From Thiobacillus sp. (GTDB lineage Bacteria > Pseudomonadota > Gammaproteobacteria > Burkholderiales > Thiobacillaceae), in contig JAUXRY010000001.1 in NCBI GenBank assembly GCA_030679915.1, forward strand, positions 1 through 64,000: a stretch of 64,000 nucleotides of DNA, in the 5' to 3' direction. This document shows, piece by piece, positions 43,784 to 53,041 of this stretch. A program made the position numbers and the translations under genes. Under the pieces are notes generated by a model, which was given only the letters and a program-made list of their open reading frames with translations, was not told the DNA's origin and made no database searches. How positions within the stretch are numbered: the first letter of the stretch is position 1; the number at the start of each line of letters is the position of its first letter.

Positions 43784-45199
43784 CTAGCGGTTGAAGAACT
43801 TGGTTTTAACATCGTCCGTGATGCGTGGATCGTCGATCGACTTCACGATGAAGTGCACCTCGATCGAACGGCCTTTCAGCTCGACCGGGTCGGCGATCAG
43901 GCTGACGGGAATGTCGATGGTCTGCAGGGGCGCTGCGGTAATTTTCTGGGTGGGAACCACCACCTGCAAGCCGGGGATGCCCTGCGCCTGAATCGTGTAG
44001 TGGTGAGACTGCGCATCCTTGTTGATGAGTTGCAGCCGGTAGACATTTTCGATCATGCCATCGTCGGTTTCCTTCGACATCGACGCGCGGTCGCGCACCA
44101 CATCGACGCGCAGTGGCACACGGGTCGCCAGGCTATAGACGAACGCGCTGCTGATCACCAGCATCAGCACGCTGTAGATGATGGTGCGGGGGCGAATGAT
44201 TTTCTTGAGAATGCTGCTGTCCGGGTAGCGACCTTTGACGACGTTTTCGGTAGTGTAGCGAATCAGTCCACGCGGATAACCCATCTTGTCCATGATCTGG
44301 TCGCAGCCGTCGATGCACGCGGCGCAGCCGATGCACTCGTATTGCAGGCCGTTGCGGATGTCGATGCCGGTGGGGCAGACTTGCACGCAGACATTGCAGT
44401 CGACGCAGGTGCCGAGTCCCGCGGCAGCGTAGTCGGTTTTCTTGCTGCGGGAACCGCGCGGTTCACCGCGCGAACTGTCATAGGTCACGGTCAGCGTATC
44501 GGTGTCGAACATCACGCTCTGGAAGCGTGCATAGGGGCACATGTACTTGCACACTTGCTCGCGCATGAAGCCGGCATTGCCCCAGGTGGCGAAGCCGTAG
44601 AACAGGATCCAGAAACCTTCCCATGGGCCGACGTTGGCGTGGACGATTTCAGCAGACAGGGTCTGGATCGGCGTGAAATAGCCGACGAAGGTGAAGCCGG
44701 TCCATAGCGCCAGTGCAAACCACACGGCATGTTTCAGTCCACGCTTTTTTAGTTTGTTGGTGTTCCACGGCGACTTGTCGAGTTTCTTGCGTGCAAGGTG
44801 GTCGCCTTCCAGCCATTCTTCCACCCACATGAAGACTTCGGTGTACACGGTTTGCGGGCAGGCATAGCCGCACCACAGCCGCCCGGCCACCGCCGTGAAC
44901 AGAAACAACGCCAGCGCCGACAGGACCAGCAGACCGGTGAGATAAATGAAATCCTGCGGCCAGAACACCAGGCCAAAGATGTAGAACTTGCGTGCGGCCA
45001 GATCAAACAATATGGCCTGTCGGTTATCCCACTGCAGCCAGGGCAGGCCGTAATAAAGCGCCTGGGTCAACAGCACCAGCGCGATGCGCCAGTTCGCAAA
45101 TACCCCATGCACCGCACGCGGCTGGATCTTCTGCTGGATCGCATAGAGCTGCTGCTCGATCGGTGCGTCTGCGGAGGGGGACGGTTTTTCCTGGGCCAA
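43784..45199 (-). CDS. ccoG: Cytochrome c oxidase accessory protein CcoG
   Basis: A 471-residue polyferredoxin-like membrane protein (RdxA/FixG). It has several transmembrane helices, CGYACPQTVYTEVF and KYMCPYARFQ, two 4Fe-4S ferredoxin motifs in CVDCNVCVQVCPTGID and CIGCAACIDGCD, and a C-terminal Ig-like periplasmic domain. CcoG reduces copper for delivery to the cbb3 oxidase binuclear site. It is downstream of ccoP in the same orientation; a strong hairpin sits in the 47-bp gap. Confidence 0.95.
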   Translation of the reverse strand: MAQEKPSPSADAPIEQQLYAIQQKIQPRAVHGVFANWRIALVLLTQALYYGLPWLQWDNRQAILFDLAARKFYIFGLVFWPQDFIYLTGLLVLSALALFLFTAVAGRLWCGYACPQTVYTEVFMWVEEWLEGDHLARKKLDKSPWNTNKLKKRGLKHAVWFALALWTGFTFVGYFTPIQTLSAEIVHANVGPWEGFWILFYGFATWGNAGFMREQVCKYMCPYARFQSVMFDTDTLTVTYDSSRGEPRGSRSKKTDYAAAGLGTCVDCNVCVQVCPTGIDIRNGLQYECIGCAACIDGCDQIMDKMGYPRGLIRYTTENVVKGRYPDSSILKKIIRPRTIIYSVLMLVISSAFVYSLATRVPLRVDVVRDRASMSKETDDGMIENVYRLQLINKDAQSHHYTIQAQGIPGLQVVVPTQKITAAPLQTIDIPVSLIADPVELKGRSIEVHFIVKSIDDPRITDDVKTKFFNR

Positions 45200-45216
45200 G
45201 GTGTTTTCCGTTGGTG

Positions 45217-45240
45217 GGCTCGCCGGTGAACCGGCGAGCC
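45217..45240 (-). terminator. Hairpin between ccoP and ccoG
   Basis: A perfect 10-bp stem, GGCTCGCCGG (45217-45226) with CCGGCGAGCC (45231-45240), and a 4-nt loop start 6 nt after the ccoP stop. The minus strand lacks a U-run after it, so it may be a partial terminator or an mRNA 3'-end stabiliser separating oxidase from accessory transcripts. Confidence 0.6.
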
Positions 45241-45246
45241 GAGGGT

Positions 45247-46167
45247 TTATTGTTTTTTCGACAGCCCGTACACATAGGCCGCCAGCAGGTGCAGCTTGGC
45301 TTCCTGGTTGGACGTGGTGCCGAGCGTTTGCGTCATCGGCGGCATGGCACCGCTGCGGCCCTTGCTGATGGTCTCGATGATCGCGGCTTCAGAGCCGCCA
45401 TACAGCCACACCTTGTCGGTGAGATTGGCCGCGCCCAGTGCGTGCATGCCGGTGCCGTCCGGCATGTGACAGGCGGCACAGTTCTCGGCGAACTTGGCCT
45501 GGCCAGCGCCGACCAACGCGACATCGTGCTTGCGGCCCGACAGCGACAACACATAGTTCGCCACTGCCTTGGTGCCCTCTTCGCCCAGCGCTGCGCCCAT
45601 TGGCGGCATCATGCCGTTGCGGCCGTTGGTGATCGTGGCCACGATGGTTTCAGGCTCGCCGCCGTAGAGCCAGTCGCCATCGGTCAGGTTGGGGAAGCCC
45701 TTGGAGCCTTCCGCGTTCGAGCCGTGACACTGCGAGCAATAGGTCAGGAACAGGTTCTTGCCGATGGCGCGCGCATTGGGGTCGGCGGCGACCGTGGCGA
45801 TGTCCTGCTGCATGAACCCGGCATACACCGGTTGGAACTTGGCTTCGGCCGCTTTGACTTCGGCTTCGTATTCGCCAAGCGAGGTCCAGCCCAGCACGCC
45901 GGCGTAGTTGCCCAGCCCCGGCCACAACACCAGATAGACCAGCGCGAAAACCATGGTGCCGTAGAACAGGCCCAGCCACCAGCGCGGCAACGGGTTGTTC
46001 AGATCCTGCAGATCCCCGTCCCATGTGTGTTTCATCAGCTCGGGCTTCTCGCCGGGGGCGAGCTTGCGGGTGGTTTGCTTCTTGAGAAACACCCAGGTGC
46101 CGATGATGCTCAGCAGGGTGAGTACGCTGATATAAATGGGCCAGAAGCCACTGGTGAAATCACTCAT
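45247..46167 (-). CDS. ccoP: cbb3-type cytochrome c oxidase subunit III (di-heme)
   Basis: A 306-residue di-heme c-type subunit. An N-terminal membrane segment (FWPIYISVLTLLSIIGTWVF), a FixP-type N-terminal motif (HTWDGDLQDLNNPLPRWW) and a second helix precede two cytochrome c domains with CSQCH and CAACH heme sites, each followed by an NLTD...WLYGG segment. The start is ATG 46167, inside the ccoQ stop region (ATGAGTGA). The longer frame to 46305 merely overlaps ccoQ. Confidence 0.95.
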   Translation of the reverse strand: MSDFTSGFWPIYISVLTLLSIIGTWVFLKKQTTRKLAPGEKPELMKHTWDGDLQDLNNPLPRWWLGLFYGTMVFALVYLVLWPGLGNYAGVLGWTSLGEYEAEVKAAEAKFQPVYAGFMQQDIATVAADPNARAIGKNLFLTYCSQCHGSNAEGSKGFPNLTDGDWLYGGEPETIVATITNGRNGMMPPMGAALGEEGTKAVANYVLSLSGRKHDVALVGAGQAKFAENCAACHMPDGTGMHALGAANLTDKVWLYGGSEAAIIETISKGRSGAMPPMTQTLGTTSNQEAKLHLLAAYVYGLSKKQ

Positions 46168-46330
46168 TTTTTTCTCCCTTGCTGATGGGCGCGTTGTCTT
46201 CCTCGAAAGGCAAACGGCCGGCGTCTTCAAATGCCTGTTTGTTGCCACGGCTGTAAGCCCACCAGACGATGCCGATGAACACCACGATGAAGATGGCTGT
46301 GACAATGCCGCTGATTAATCCGCTATCCAT
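46160..46330 (-). CDS. ccoQ: cbb3-type oxidase subunit CcoQ
   Basis: A 56-residue protein starting MDSGLISG, with one transmembrane helix (IVTAIFIVVFIGIVWWAY) and the CcoQ pattern Y-S-R-G-N-K-Q-A-F-E-D-A-G-R-L-P-F, then an acidic tail. It lies between ccoO and ccoP, overlapping the ccoP start by 8 bp. CcoQ stabilises the oxidase core. It was found by direct translation because it is short. Confidence 0.9.
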   Translation of the reverse strand: MDSGLISGIVTAIFIVVFIGIVWWAYSRGNKQAFEDAGRLPFEEDNAPISKGEKNE

Positions 46331-46336
46331 GGCGAC

Positions 46337-46942
46337 TCAATTCTTCGGGGCATGCGTGCCCAACACTTGCAGGTAGGCGATGAGCGCGTCCAGCTCGGTC
46401 TTGCCTTTCAGCGCGGCGGGCGCATCGCTGATTTCCTGCTCGGTATAACCGTGGCCGACAACATTCAGCATGCGCATTTTCTTCTGGATGGCGCGGTCAT
46501 TCAGCGGACGGTCGAGCCAGGGGTAGGCCGGCATGTTCGATTCCGGCACCACATCGCGCGGATTCATCAGGTGCGCCACGTGCCAGGCATCGGAATAGCG
46601 ACCCCCCACGCGATGCAGGTCGGGACCGGTGCGCTTGGAGCCCCACAGGAAGGGGCGGTCGTAGACGAATTCACCCGCCACTGAATAGTGGCCGTAGCGT
46701 TCGGTCTCGGCACGGAACGGACGGATCATCTGCGAATGGCAGCCGACGCAGCCTTCACGAATGTAAATATCTCGTCCCGACAATTGCAGTGCCGCGTAAG
46801 GCTTCAGCCCCGCCACCGCGGTGGTGGTGGAGGTCTGGAAGAACAGCGGCACGATCTGAACCAGACCACCGACGCTGACGATGAGGATGGTCAGCACAAT
46901 CAGCAGACCGAGGTTTTTTTCTATGCTTTCATGCGAAATCAT
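46337..46942 (-). CDS. ccoO: cbb3-type cytochrome c oxidase subunit II (mono-heme)
   Basis: A 201-residue membrane-anchored mono-heme cytochrome c. It has an N-terminal helix ([23 protein letters not shown]), the heme motif CVGCH in [19 protein letters not shown], and the conserved [13 protein letters not shown] and NMPAYPWL with the axial Met. It transfers electrons from CcoP to CcoN. The ccoN-ccoO gap is 11 bp. Confidence 0.96.
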   Translation of the reverse strand: MISHESIEKNLGLLIVLTILIVSVGGLVQIVPLFFQTSTTTAVAGLKPYAALQLSGRDIYIREGCVGCHSQMIRPFRAETERYGHYSVAGEFVYDRPFLWGSKRTGPDLHRVGGRYSDAWHVAHLMNPRDVVPESNMPAYPWLDRPLNDRAIQKKMRMLNVVGHGYTEQEISDAPAALKGKTELDALIAYLQVLGTHAPKN

Positions 46943-46953
46943 GGTCGGTCTCC

Positions 46954-48375
46954 TTAGGCGTGAACGGCTTGCGGGATGGGCGCGTCATTCACCGCGCGAC
47001 CGAGTCGCGTGGTCTGCCAGACGTTGTAAGCCATGATCAGCATGCCGCTGAAGAACATGGCGCCGCCGATCAGTCGAATGCCGTAGAACGGATACATGGT
47101 GTTGAGTACCTGAGCGAAGCTGTAGGTCAGCGTGCCGTCGGCGTTGGCTGCGCGCCACATCAGGCCCTGCGCCACTCCGGCGATCCACAATGCGGCGATA
47201 TACAGCACCACGCCAATGGTGGAGAGCCAGAAATGCCATTCGATCAGCTTGGTGCTGAACATCGACTCGCGGCCGAACAGGCGCGGGATCAGGTAGTACA
47301 TCGAGCCGATGGTGATCATCGCCACCCAGCCCAGCGCGCCGGAGTGCACGTGGCCGATGGTCCATTCAGTGTAGTGGCTCAATGCGTTGACCGTCTTGAT
47401 CGACATCATCGGGCCTTCAAAGGTCGACATGCCGTAGAACGACAACGCGGTCACCATGAACTTGAGAATCGGGTCGGTGCGAAGTTTGTGCCAGGCGCCC
47501 GACAGCGTCATGATGCCGTTCATCATGCCGCCCCAACTCGGTGCCAGCAGCATCAAGGAAAACACCATGCCGAGCGATTGCGCCCAGTCGGGTCGCGCAG
47601 TGTATTGAAGATGGTGCGGGCCAGCCCACATGTAGATGAAGTTGAGCGACCAGAAGTGGACGACCGACAGGCGATACGAATAGATCGGGCGGCCGGCCTG
47701 CTTGGGAATGAAGTAATACATCATGCCGAGGAAGGCGGTGGTGAGGAAAAAGCCCACCGCGTTATGCCCGTACCACCACTGGATCATCGCGTCCTGCACG
47801 CCGGCATAGGCGGAATAGGACTTGGTCATCGTCACCGGCAGCTCTGCACTGTTGACGATATGCAGAATCGCAATCACCAGGATGTAGGCGCCGAAGAACC
47901 AGTTTGAAACGTAGATGTGGCGGGTCTTGCGCTTGATGATGGTGCCGAAGAACACCAGCGCATAGGCTACCCACACCAATGTGATCAAGATGTCGATTGG
48001 CCATTCCAGTTCGGCGTATTCCTTGGAACTGGTATAGCCCAGCGGTAGGGTGATCGCAGCCAGCACGATGACCAACATCCAGCCCCAGAAAGTAAATGCG
48101 GCCAGCTTCTCGGCCCACAATCGCACCTGGCAGGTGCGCTGCACGATGTAGTACGACACCGCAAACATCGCCGAACCGCCAAACGCAAAAATCACCGCAT
48201 TGGTATGCAGCGGGCGCAGCCGGCCGTATGACAGGTATTCGATGCCAAACGTCAGGTCCGGCCAGATCAGTTGTGCTGCCAGGATGACCCCGACCAGCAT
48301 CCCGACAATGCCCCACACCACCGTCATGATGGCGAATTGTCGGACGACCTTATAGTTGTAGGTTGTCGCTTCCAT
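46954..48375 (-). CDS. ccoN: cbb3-type cytochrome c oxidase subunit I
   Basis: A 473-residue heme-copper oxidase catalytic subunit with about 12 transmembrane helices. The heme b ligand His is in [15 protein letters not shown]. The CuB histidines are in [13 protein letters not shown] and [10 protein letters not shown], and later heme ligands lie in [17 protein letters not shown]. It reduces oxygen to water with high affinity and pumps protons, fitting microaerobic respiration. A GGGAG ribosome site precedes ATG 48375. It is the first gene of the cluster. Confidence 0.96.
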   Translation of the reverse strand: MEATTYNYKVVRQFAIMTVVWGIVGMLVGVILAAQLIWPDLTFGIEYLSYGRLRPLHTNAVIFAFGGSAMFAVSYYIVQRTCQVRLWAEKLAAFTFWGWMLVIVLAAITLPLGYTSSKEYAELEWPIDILITLVWVAYALVFFGTIIKRKTRHIYVSNWFFGAYILVIAILHIVNSAELPVTMTKSYSAYAGVQDAMIQWWYGHNAVGFFLTTAFLGMMYYFIPKQAGRPIYSYRLSVVHFWSLNFIYMWAGPHHLQYTARPDWAQSLGMVFSLMLLAPSWGGMMNGIMTLSGAWHKLRTDPILKFMVTALSFYGMSTFEGPMMSIKTVNALSHYTEWTIGHVHSGALGWVAMITIGSMYYLIPRLFGRESMFSTKLIEWHFWLSTIGVVLYIAALWIAGVAQGLMWRAANADGTLTYSFAQVLNTMYPFYGIRLIGGAMFFSGMLIMAYNVWQTTRLGRAVNDAPIPQAVHA

Positions 48376-48444
48376 ACACGTCTCCCGTGATTGATTGCTT
48401 GATTAGTCCATACGAATGCAGCGATACACTCATATATAAAGATA

Positions 48445-48474
48445 AATATATCTATTTATTGCAGCATATGTCAA
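48445..48474 (-). promoter_or_regulatory. Putative sigma-70 promoter of ccoNOQP
   Basis: On the minus strand TTGACA (48469-48474), an 18-bp spacer and TATATT (48445-48450) lie about 70 bp upstream of ccoN in an AT-rich stretch. No canonical FNR/ANR box (TTGAT-N4-ATCAA) is seen overlapping it. Confidence 0.5.
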
Positions 48475-48604
48475 GGTGAGATATCAGCCTTTGCTGAATT
48501 TGTCCGGGCAAAGTGTTGTTTGATTGCGAAAGCTGAAGCCATCCATGTATTGTTGATATGTGTTGGAATTAGACTGGGTACAGACGAAATGCCACCCACT
48601 TGAT

Positions 48605-49258
48605 ATGCATCATGTTTCCAGTCCTGCAACGACCCGTATTTGTTTCATCCGTCATGGTGAAACCGATTGGAATGTGGCGAGACGTATTCAGGGGCACACC
48701 GATATTCCGCTCAACAAAACCGGGCGGGCGCAGGCGTTGGCAATGGCATTCAACGCTGCGCATCATCGCTTTCATGCGATTTACAGCAGCGATCTGTTGC
48801 GGGCAGCTGAGACAGCACAGGTGTTGGCGCAGCGTGAAGATCAGGCGGTGAAGTTATTCCCGCAATTGCGCGAGCGGCATTACGGTGTATTTCAGGGCAT
48901 CACGGCTGCCGAGGGAGCCGAGCTGTACCCGGAAGCCTACGCACACTATGTGGCGCGCGACCTTGAGTATGATTTCGAGCGTGGCGAGTCGCTGCATGAC
49001 TTGGCTGATCGGGTCGGCGAGGGGGTCGACTGGTTGCTGCGGCACCACGGCGGGCAGACGCTTGCAGTGGTCAGCCACAGTGGGGTGCTCGACGTGATCT
49101 ATCGTCGCGCCACAGGTCGGCCGCTGCACACACCACGCGATTTCGTCATCCCCAACTGCGCGCTCAACTGGTTTCATTTTGATGGCCGAGGTTGGCATCT
49201 GGATGCGTGGGCTGATCGCCATTATTTGCATGACGTTCTGACGGAGTCTCCGGAATGA
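48605..49258 (+). CDS. Histidine phosphatase-superfamily protein (GpmB/CobC-like)
   Basis: A 217-residue phosphohydrolase of the histidine phosphatase fold. Catalytic residues are in ICFIRHGETDWN (phospho-His in RHG), with the Arg in YSSDLLRAAETAQ, the general acid Glu in LRERHYGVFQG and the second His in AVVSHSGVLDVIYR. The substrate is uncertain: a cofactor-independent GpmB-like, CobC-like or other phosphatase role is possible. ATG 48605 is preferred over TTG 48560, which adds residues without similarity. The stop overlaps the gpmA start (ATGA). Confidence 0.83.
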   Translation: MHHVSSPATTRICFIRHGETDWNVARRIQGHTDIPLNKTGRAQALAMAFNAAHHRFHAIYSSDLLRAAETAQVLAQREDQAVKLFPQLRERHYGVFQGITAAEGAELYPEAYAHYVARDLEYDFERGESLHDLADRVGEGVDWLLRHHGGQTLAVVSHSGVLDVIYRRATGRPLHTPRDFVIPNCALNWFHFDGRGWHLDAWADRHYLHDVLTESPE

Positions 49259-50022
49259 ACGAACCCGCTTATCAGTTGGTGTTCATTCGCCACGGCCACA
49301 GCGAATGGAATTTGACCGATCGCTTTACGGGCTGGACCGATATTCCGTTGACCGATGTGGGTATTGCCGAGGCAGTCGCAGCCGGTCGGCAACTGGCGCA
49401 GTCAGGTTTCGTCTTTGACGAGGTGCATGGTTCAGTGTTGCAGCGTACCCGTCAGACAACCGAGGCGCTGCTGGATGCGATGGGCACGCCCGAAGTGCCG
49501 TTGTTGACCAATTGGCGTTTGAATGAACGGCATTACGGTTCACTGCAAGGCATGAACAAACACGAGATTTTTTCGACCTGGGGTGAGGCAGCCTCGCGTC
49601 GCTGGTGGCGGGGTTATTTTGAGGCACCGCCGCCACTCGATATCAATGACCCGCGTCATCCGCGTTTCGATCCGCTGTATGCATCGCTCGATTCTGCAGA
49701 TATTCCAATCACCGAAAGCCTGCGCGACTGCCAGCAGCGCACGTTGCCTTACTGGAATGCGGTGCTGGTGCCGCGTTTACGAGAAGGCCGTCACCTGCTG
49801 GTGGTGAGTCACGGCAACACCTTGCGCGGGTTGGTGATGTATCTGGATGGTCTCTCTGCCGAAGCAGTGGAACGGGTGGAAATTCCCTCCGGCGTGCCAT
49901 TGGTGTACCGTTTCGATGCTGATTTTCGTGTGATCGATCGTGTGTGGCTGGTTGTGCCAGGCGCGCACGTGCAAGCGCCTGTCAGTCCAACTCCAGGTCC
50001 TGCGCTAATCCGGGATGCATGA
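49255..50022 (+). CDS. gpmA: 2,3-bisphosphoglycerate-dependent phosphoglycerate mutase
   Basis: A 255-residue glycolytic enzyme interconverting 3- and 2-phosphoglycerate through a phospho-histidine. It matches GpmA across its length: FIRHGHSEWNLTDRFTGWTD, LNERHYGSLQGMNK, WWRGYFEAPPP, SLRDCQQRTLPYW and VVSHGNTLRGLV, then the typical IPSGVPLVYRFD. The residue after RHG is His, where most family members have Glu. It is translationally coupled to the preceding phosphatase gene. Its 3' end overlaps the convergent ald gene by about 40 bp. Confidence 0.92.
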   Translation: MNEPAYQLVFIRHGHSEWNLTDRFTGWTDIPLTDVGIAEAVAAGRQLAQSGFVFDEVHGSVLQRTRQTTEALLDAMGTPEVPLLTNWRLNERHYGSLQGMNKHEIFSTWGEAASRRWWRGYFEAPPPLDINDPRHPRFDPLYASLDSADIPITESLRDCQQRTLPYWNAVLVPRLREGRHLLVVSHGNTLRGLVMYLDGLSAEAVERVEIPSGVPLVYRFDADFRVIDRVWLVVPGAHVQAPVSPTPGPALIRDA

Positions 50023-51064
50023 TTTGTCCGGCGTGAACCTGCAGTCCCGCTTTCAGTTCCGCCGCCGTATCTGCTGCGGCCAATCCTTGTTCGGCCAGCG
50101 CCAAAATGTAGGGCAGGCTTGCGTGGGTGAGCGCATCCGTGGCGGAGCGTGCGACTGCGCCGGGCATGTTGGTGACGCAATAGTGGACGATGTCATCGAC
50201 GACATAGAACGGATTGCTGTGGGTGGTGGGGCGCGAGGTTTCTGCAACGCCGCCCTGGTCGATGGCCACGTCCACGAGCACTGAACCTGGGCGCATTTTT
50301 TTCAGTAAAGCGTGGCTGATCAGGCGGGGTGCATGACGGCCGGGAATCTGTGCAGCGCCGACCACAATGTCGCATTGGGCGAGGCTGTCGGCAATGGCAT
50401 CGGGCGACGAGAAGCGGGTTTCCACTCGCGCTCCATATTGGATTTCAGCCTGAACGAGCTTGTCGGCCAGACGGTCTATCAGCGTCACGCGCGCGCCCAG
50501 TCCCACGGCAACCCGCGTTGCCCCCATGCCCACCACCCCGGCTCCAATGACGACCACATGCGCGGGTGCCACTCCCGGCAGGCCACCCATCAGCTTGCCG
50601 TTGCCACCATGCGTCTTGTGCAATCCAAGTGCGCCCATCTGCGGCGCCAGTCGCCCGGCAATGTTGGACATCGGTAGCAATAGCGGCAGCGCACCACTTA
50701 CCGTGCTGACCGTTTCGTAGGCAATCGCCGTTACGCTTCGATCCATCAGTTCGCGAGCAAGATCGGTTGCGGCAGCCAGATGCAGATAACAGAACAGTAA
50801 CTGTCCATTGTGCAGGGCAGCCACCTCGGAGAGTTGCGGCTCTTTTACCTTGACTACCAGGTCAGCCGCATAGGCTTCGATCGCGGTGCCCACGATGGCG
50901 GCCCCCGCGGCGCGATAAGCATCGTCACCAAATCCAACCGCTGCGCCCGCATGGGTTTCAACGCTGACGGTGTGGCCAGCCTGAATCAGGTCACGCGCGC
51001 CTTCGGGCGTGAGCGCCACGCGGTATTCGTGATCCTTGATTTCCTTGGGGATGCCGATATGCAT
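49982..51064 (-). CDS. ald: Alanine dehydrogenase
   Basis: A 360-residue NAD-dependent enzyme interconverting alanine with pyruvate and ammonia. The N-terminus MHIGIPKEIKDHEYRVALTPEG with the substrate-binding Arg/Lys, the His in GALGLHKTHGGNGKLMGG, and the NAD-binding GAGVVGMGATRVAVGLGA are canonical, as is DVAIDQGGVAETSRPTTH. It ends 41 bp inside the convergent gpmA coding sequence. Confidence 0.95.
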   Translation of the reverse strand: MHIGIPKEIKDHEYRVALTPEGARDLIQAGHTVSVETHAGAAVGFGDDAYRAAGAAIVGTAIEAYAADLVVKVKEPQLSEVAALHNGQLLFCYLHLAAATDLARELMDRSVTAIAYETVSTVSGALPLLLPMSNIAGRLAPQMGALGLHKTHGGNGKLMGGLPGVAPAHVVVIGAGVVGMGATRVAVGLGARVTLIDRLADKLVQAEIQYGARVETRFSSPDAIADSLAQCDIVVGAAQIPGRHAPRLISHALLKKMRPGSVLVDVAIDQGGVAETSRPTTHSNPFYVVDDIVHYCVTNMPGAVARSATDALTHASLPYILALAEQGLAAADTAAELKAGLQVHAGQIMHPGLAQDLELD

Positions 51065-51087
51065 GGTGTGAGATCTGTTTTGAAATA

Positions 51088-52968
51088 TTAAATTTCGATT
51101 TGCGTACCCAGCTCAACCACACGGTTGACGGGCAGCTTGAAGAAACGCATGGCTGATTCTGAATTTTGCGCCATGGCCGCGAAAATATTTTCTCGCCACA
51201 GTGCCATGCCTGGCAATTTAGTGGGGATCAGAGTTTCACGGGAGAGAAAGAAGCTGGTTTCCATCATTGCGAAATGCAGGCCAAGGGCATCACACAGTAT
51301 GAGTGCTTTGGGAATGTCAGGTTCCTCGCGAAAACCGAAGCGGATTTCCAGGCGATAAAAGCCGCTTTTCAATTTCGTCAGACGGATGCGTTCCGCATCG
51401 GGCACGCTGGGCACTTCTTCGGTGATTGCCCGCAATATGACGACGCGTTCATGCAGCACTTTGTTGTGCGATAGGTTGTGTAACAGGGCGTGAGGTACAC
51501 CCTTGCCGGTGGCGTGGAGAAAAATGGCGGTGCCGGGTACCCGTTGATGCTCGAAGGACACGATGCCTTCTATGAAGGCAGTCAGGTCGATGTCGTCATT
51601 TTTCATGCGCTGCAATAGCAGTTCGCGACCGCGCTTCCAGGTAGTCAGCAGCGTGAATATCACCAGCCCGATAACCAGCGGGAACCAGCCACCATGGACG
51701 ATTTTGGGTATGTTGGCGCCGAAGAAGGCCAGATCGATGATGAGAAAGAATGCGGCGCCACCGAGAACAAGAGGAAGCGGCCATTTCCAGAAGGCCCACA
51801 CCACGGTAAAGGCCAGAATGGTGTCGATCGCCATGGTGCCGGTGACGGCGATGCCGTAGGCCGAGGCCAGGCTGCTGGAGGATTGGAAACCCAGGACCAG
51901 CAGGGCAACTCCGGCCAGCAGTGTCCAGTTGATGAAGGGGATATAGATCTGCCCGATAGCCTGATCGGACGTGTGGCGCACCTGCATGCGGGGAATATAG
52001 CCCAGCTGGATGGCCTGACGGGTGACGGAAAACGTACCTGAGATCACGGCTTGGGAAGCAATGATGGTGGCCAGCGTCGCCAGTACGATCATGGGATACA
52101 GCGCCCATTCCGGGGCTAGTAGATAAAAGGGGTTTTTGGCCGCAGCCGGATTACGCAACAGCAGGGCACCTTGCCCCAGATAGTTAAGCGCCAGCGCGGG
52201 AAAAACAAACCCCAGCCAGGCAAAGCGGATAGGGCGTTTGCCGAAGTGGCCCATGTCGGCGTAAAGCGCTTCGCCCCCGGTGACGGCCAATACCACCGCA
52301 CCCAGAATAATCAGGCCGGTGATGCCATGCGTTTGAAAATAGGCATATCCATAAAACGGGTTAAACGAGACCAGCACTGCAGGCGTCTGAGCGATGCTGA
52401 GCAGACCCAGCGTGCCGAGCACAATGAACCAGAGAATCATGATGGGGCCGAACAGTTTGCCCACCGAAGCGGTGCCTCGGCTCTGAATTAGGAACAGCCC
52501 CACCAGCACGGTCAATGAAATCGGAATGATGTAGCGGTGCAAGGCCGGTGCCGCTAATTCCAGGCCTTCGACGGCAGACAGCACCGAGATGGCGGGGGTG
52601 ATCATGCCGTCACCGTAGAACAGGGCAGCGCCAAACAACCCCAGTGTGAGCAGCAGCCATTTGCGCCTGGAATTGTCATGAAACACGCGCTGGGTCAGCG
52701 CGATCAGCGCCATGATGCCGCCTTCGCCCTTGTTGTCGGCGCGCATGATGAAGAGCACGTATTTCAGCGACACCACCAGGATCAGTGCCCACAGCATGAG
52801 CGACAGTACGCCCAGGATGTTGTCGTGATTGATGGTTGCGCCGTGAGGGCCGTTGAAGGCTTCCTTCAGCGCGTACAACGGGCTGGTTCCGATGTCGCCA
52901 TACACCACCCCAATCGCGCCGGCCGACAAGGCGAGCAAGCTGGGTTTTTTGGATTCGGATGCGTTCAT
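51088..52968 (-). CDS. kup: Low-affinity potassium uptake protein Kup
   Basis: A 626-residue KUP/HAK/KT potassium transporter in the inner membrane. The signature GAIGVVYGDIGTSPLYALKEAF opens the first of 12 predicted helices; YGDGMITPAISVLSAVEGLELA and GGEALYADMGHFG follow. The C-terminal cytoplasmic domain (about 460-626) is typical. It is co-oriented with ald (23-bp gap). Confidence 0.95.
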   Translation of the reverse strand: MNASESKKPSLLALSAGAIGVVYGDIGTSPLYALKEAFNGPHGATINHDNILGVLSLMLWALILVVSLKYVLFIMRADNKGEGGIMALIALTQRVFHDNSRRKWLLLTLGLFGAALFYGDGMITPAISVLSAVEGLELAAPALHRYIIPISLTVLVGLFLIQSRGTASVGKLFGPIMILWFIVLGTLGLLSIAQTPAVLVSFNPFYGYAYFQTHGITGLIILGAVVLAVTGGEALYADMGHFGKRPIRFAWLGFVFPALALNYLGQGALLLRNPAAAKNPFYLLAPEWALYPMIVLATLATIIASQAVISGTFSVTRQAIQLGYIPRMQVRHTSDQAIGQIYIPFINWTLLAGVALLVLGFQSSSSLASAYGIAVTGTMAIDTILAFTVVWAFWKWPLPLVLGGAAFFLIIDLAFFGANIPKIVHGGWFPLVIGLVIFTLLTTWKRGRELLLQRMKNDDIDLTAFIEGIVSFEHQRVPGTAIFLHATGKGVPHALLHNLSHNKVLHERVVILRAITEEVPSVPDAERIRLTKLKSGFYRLEIRFGFREEPDIPKALILCDALGLHFAMMETSFFLSRETLIPTKLPGMALWRENIFAAMAQNSESAMRFFKLPVNRVVELGTQIEI

Positions 52969-53041
52969 TTATTTTGAGTGGAGTGGCGCCGACGGCCGGC
53001 CGGAAGATGTCCCGTGGCAGATAGTATGCTCGCAACAGCCT

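Noticed and set aside
48376-48560. FNR/ANR box upstream of ccoN
   Set aside because: TTGAC with a distant TGCAA is the nearest match but the spacing is 6 instead of 4 and the second half-site is poor.
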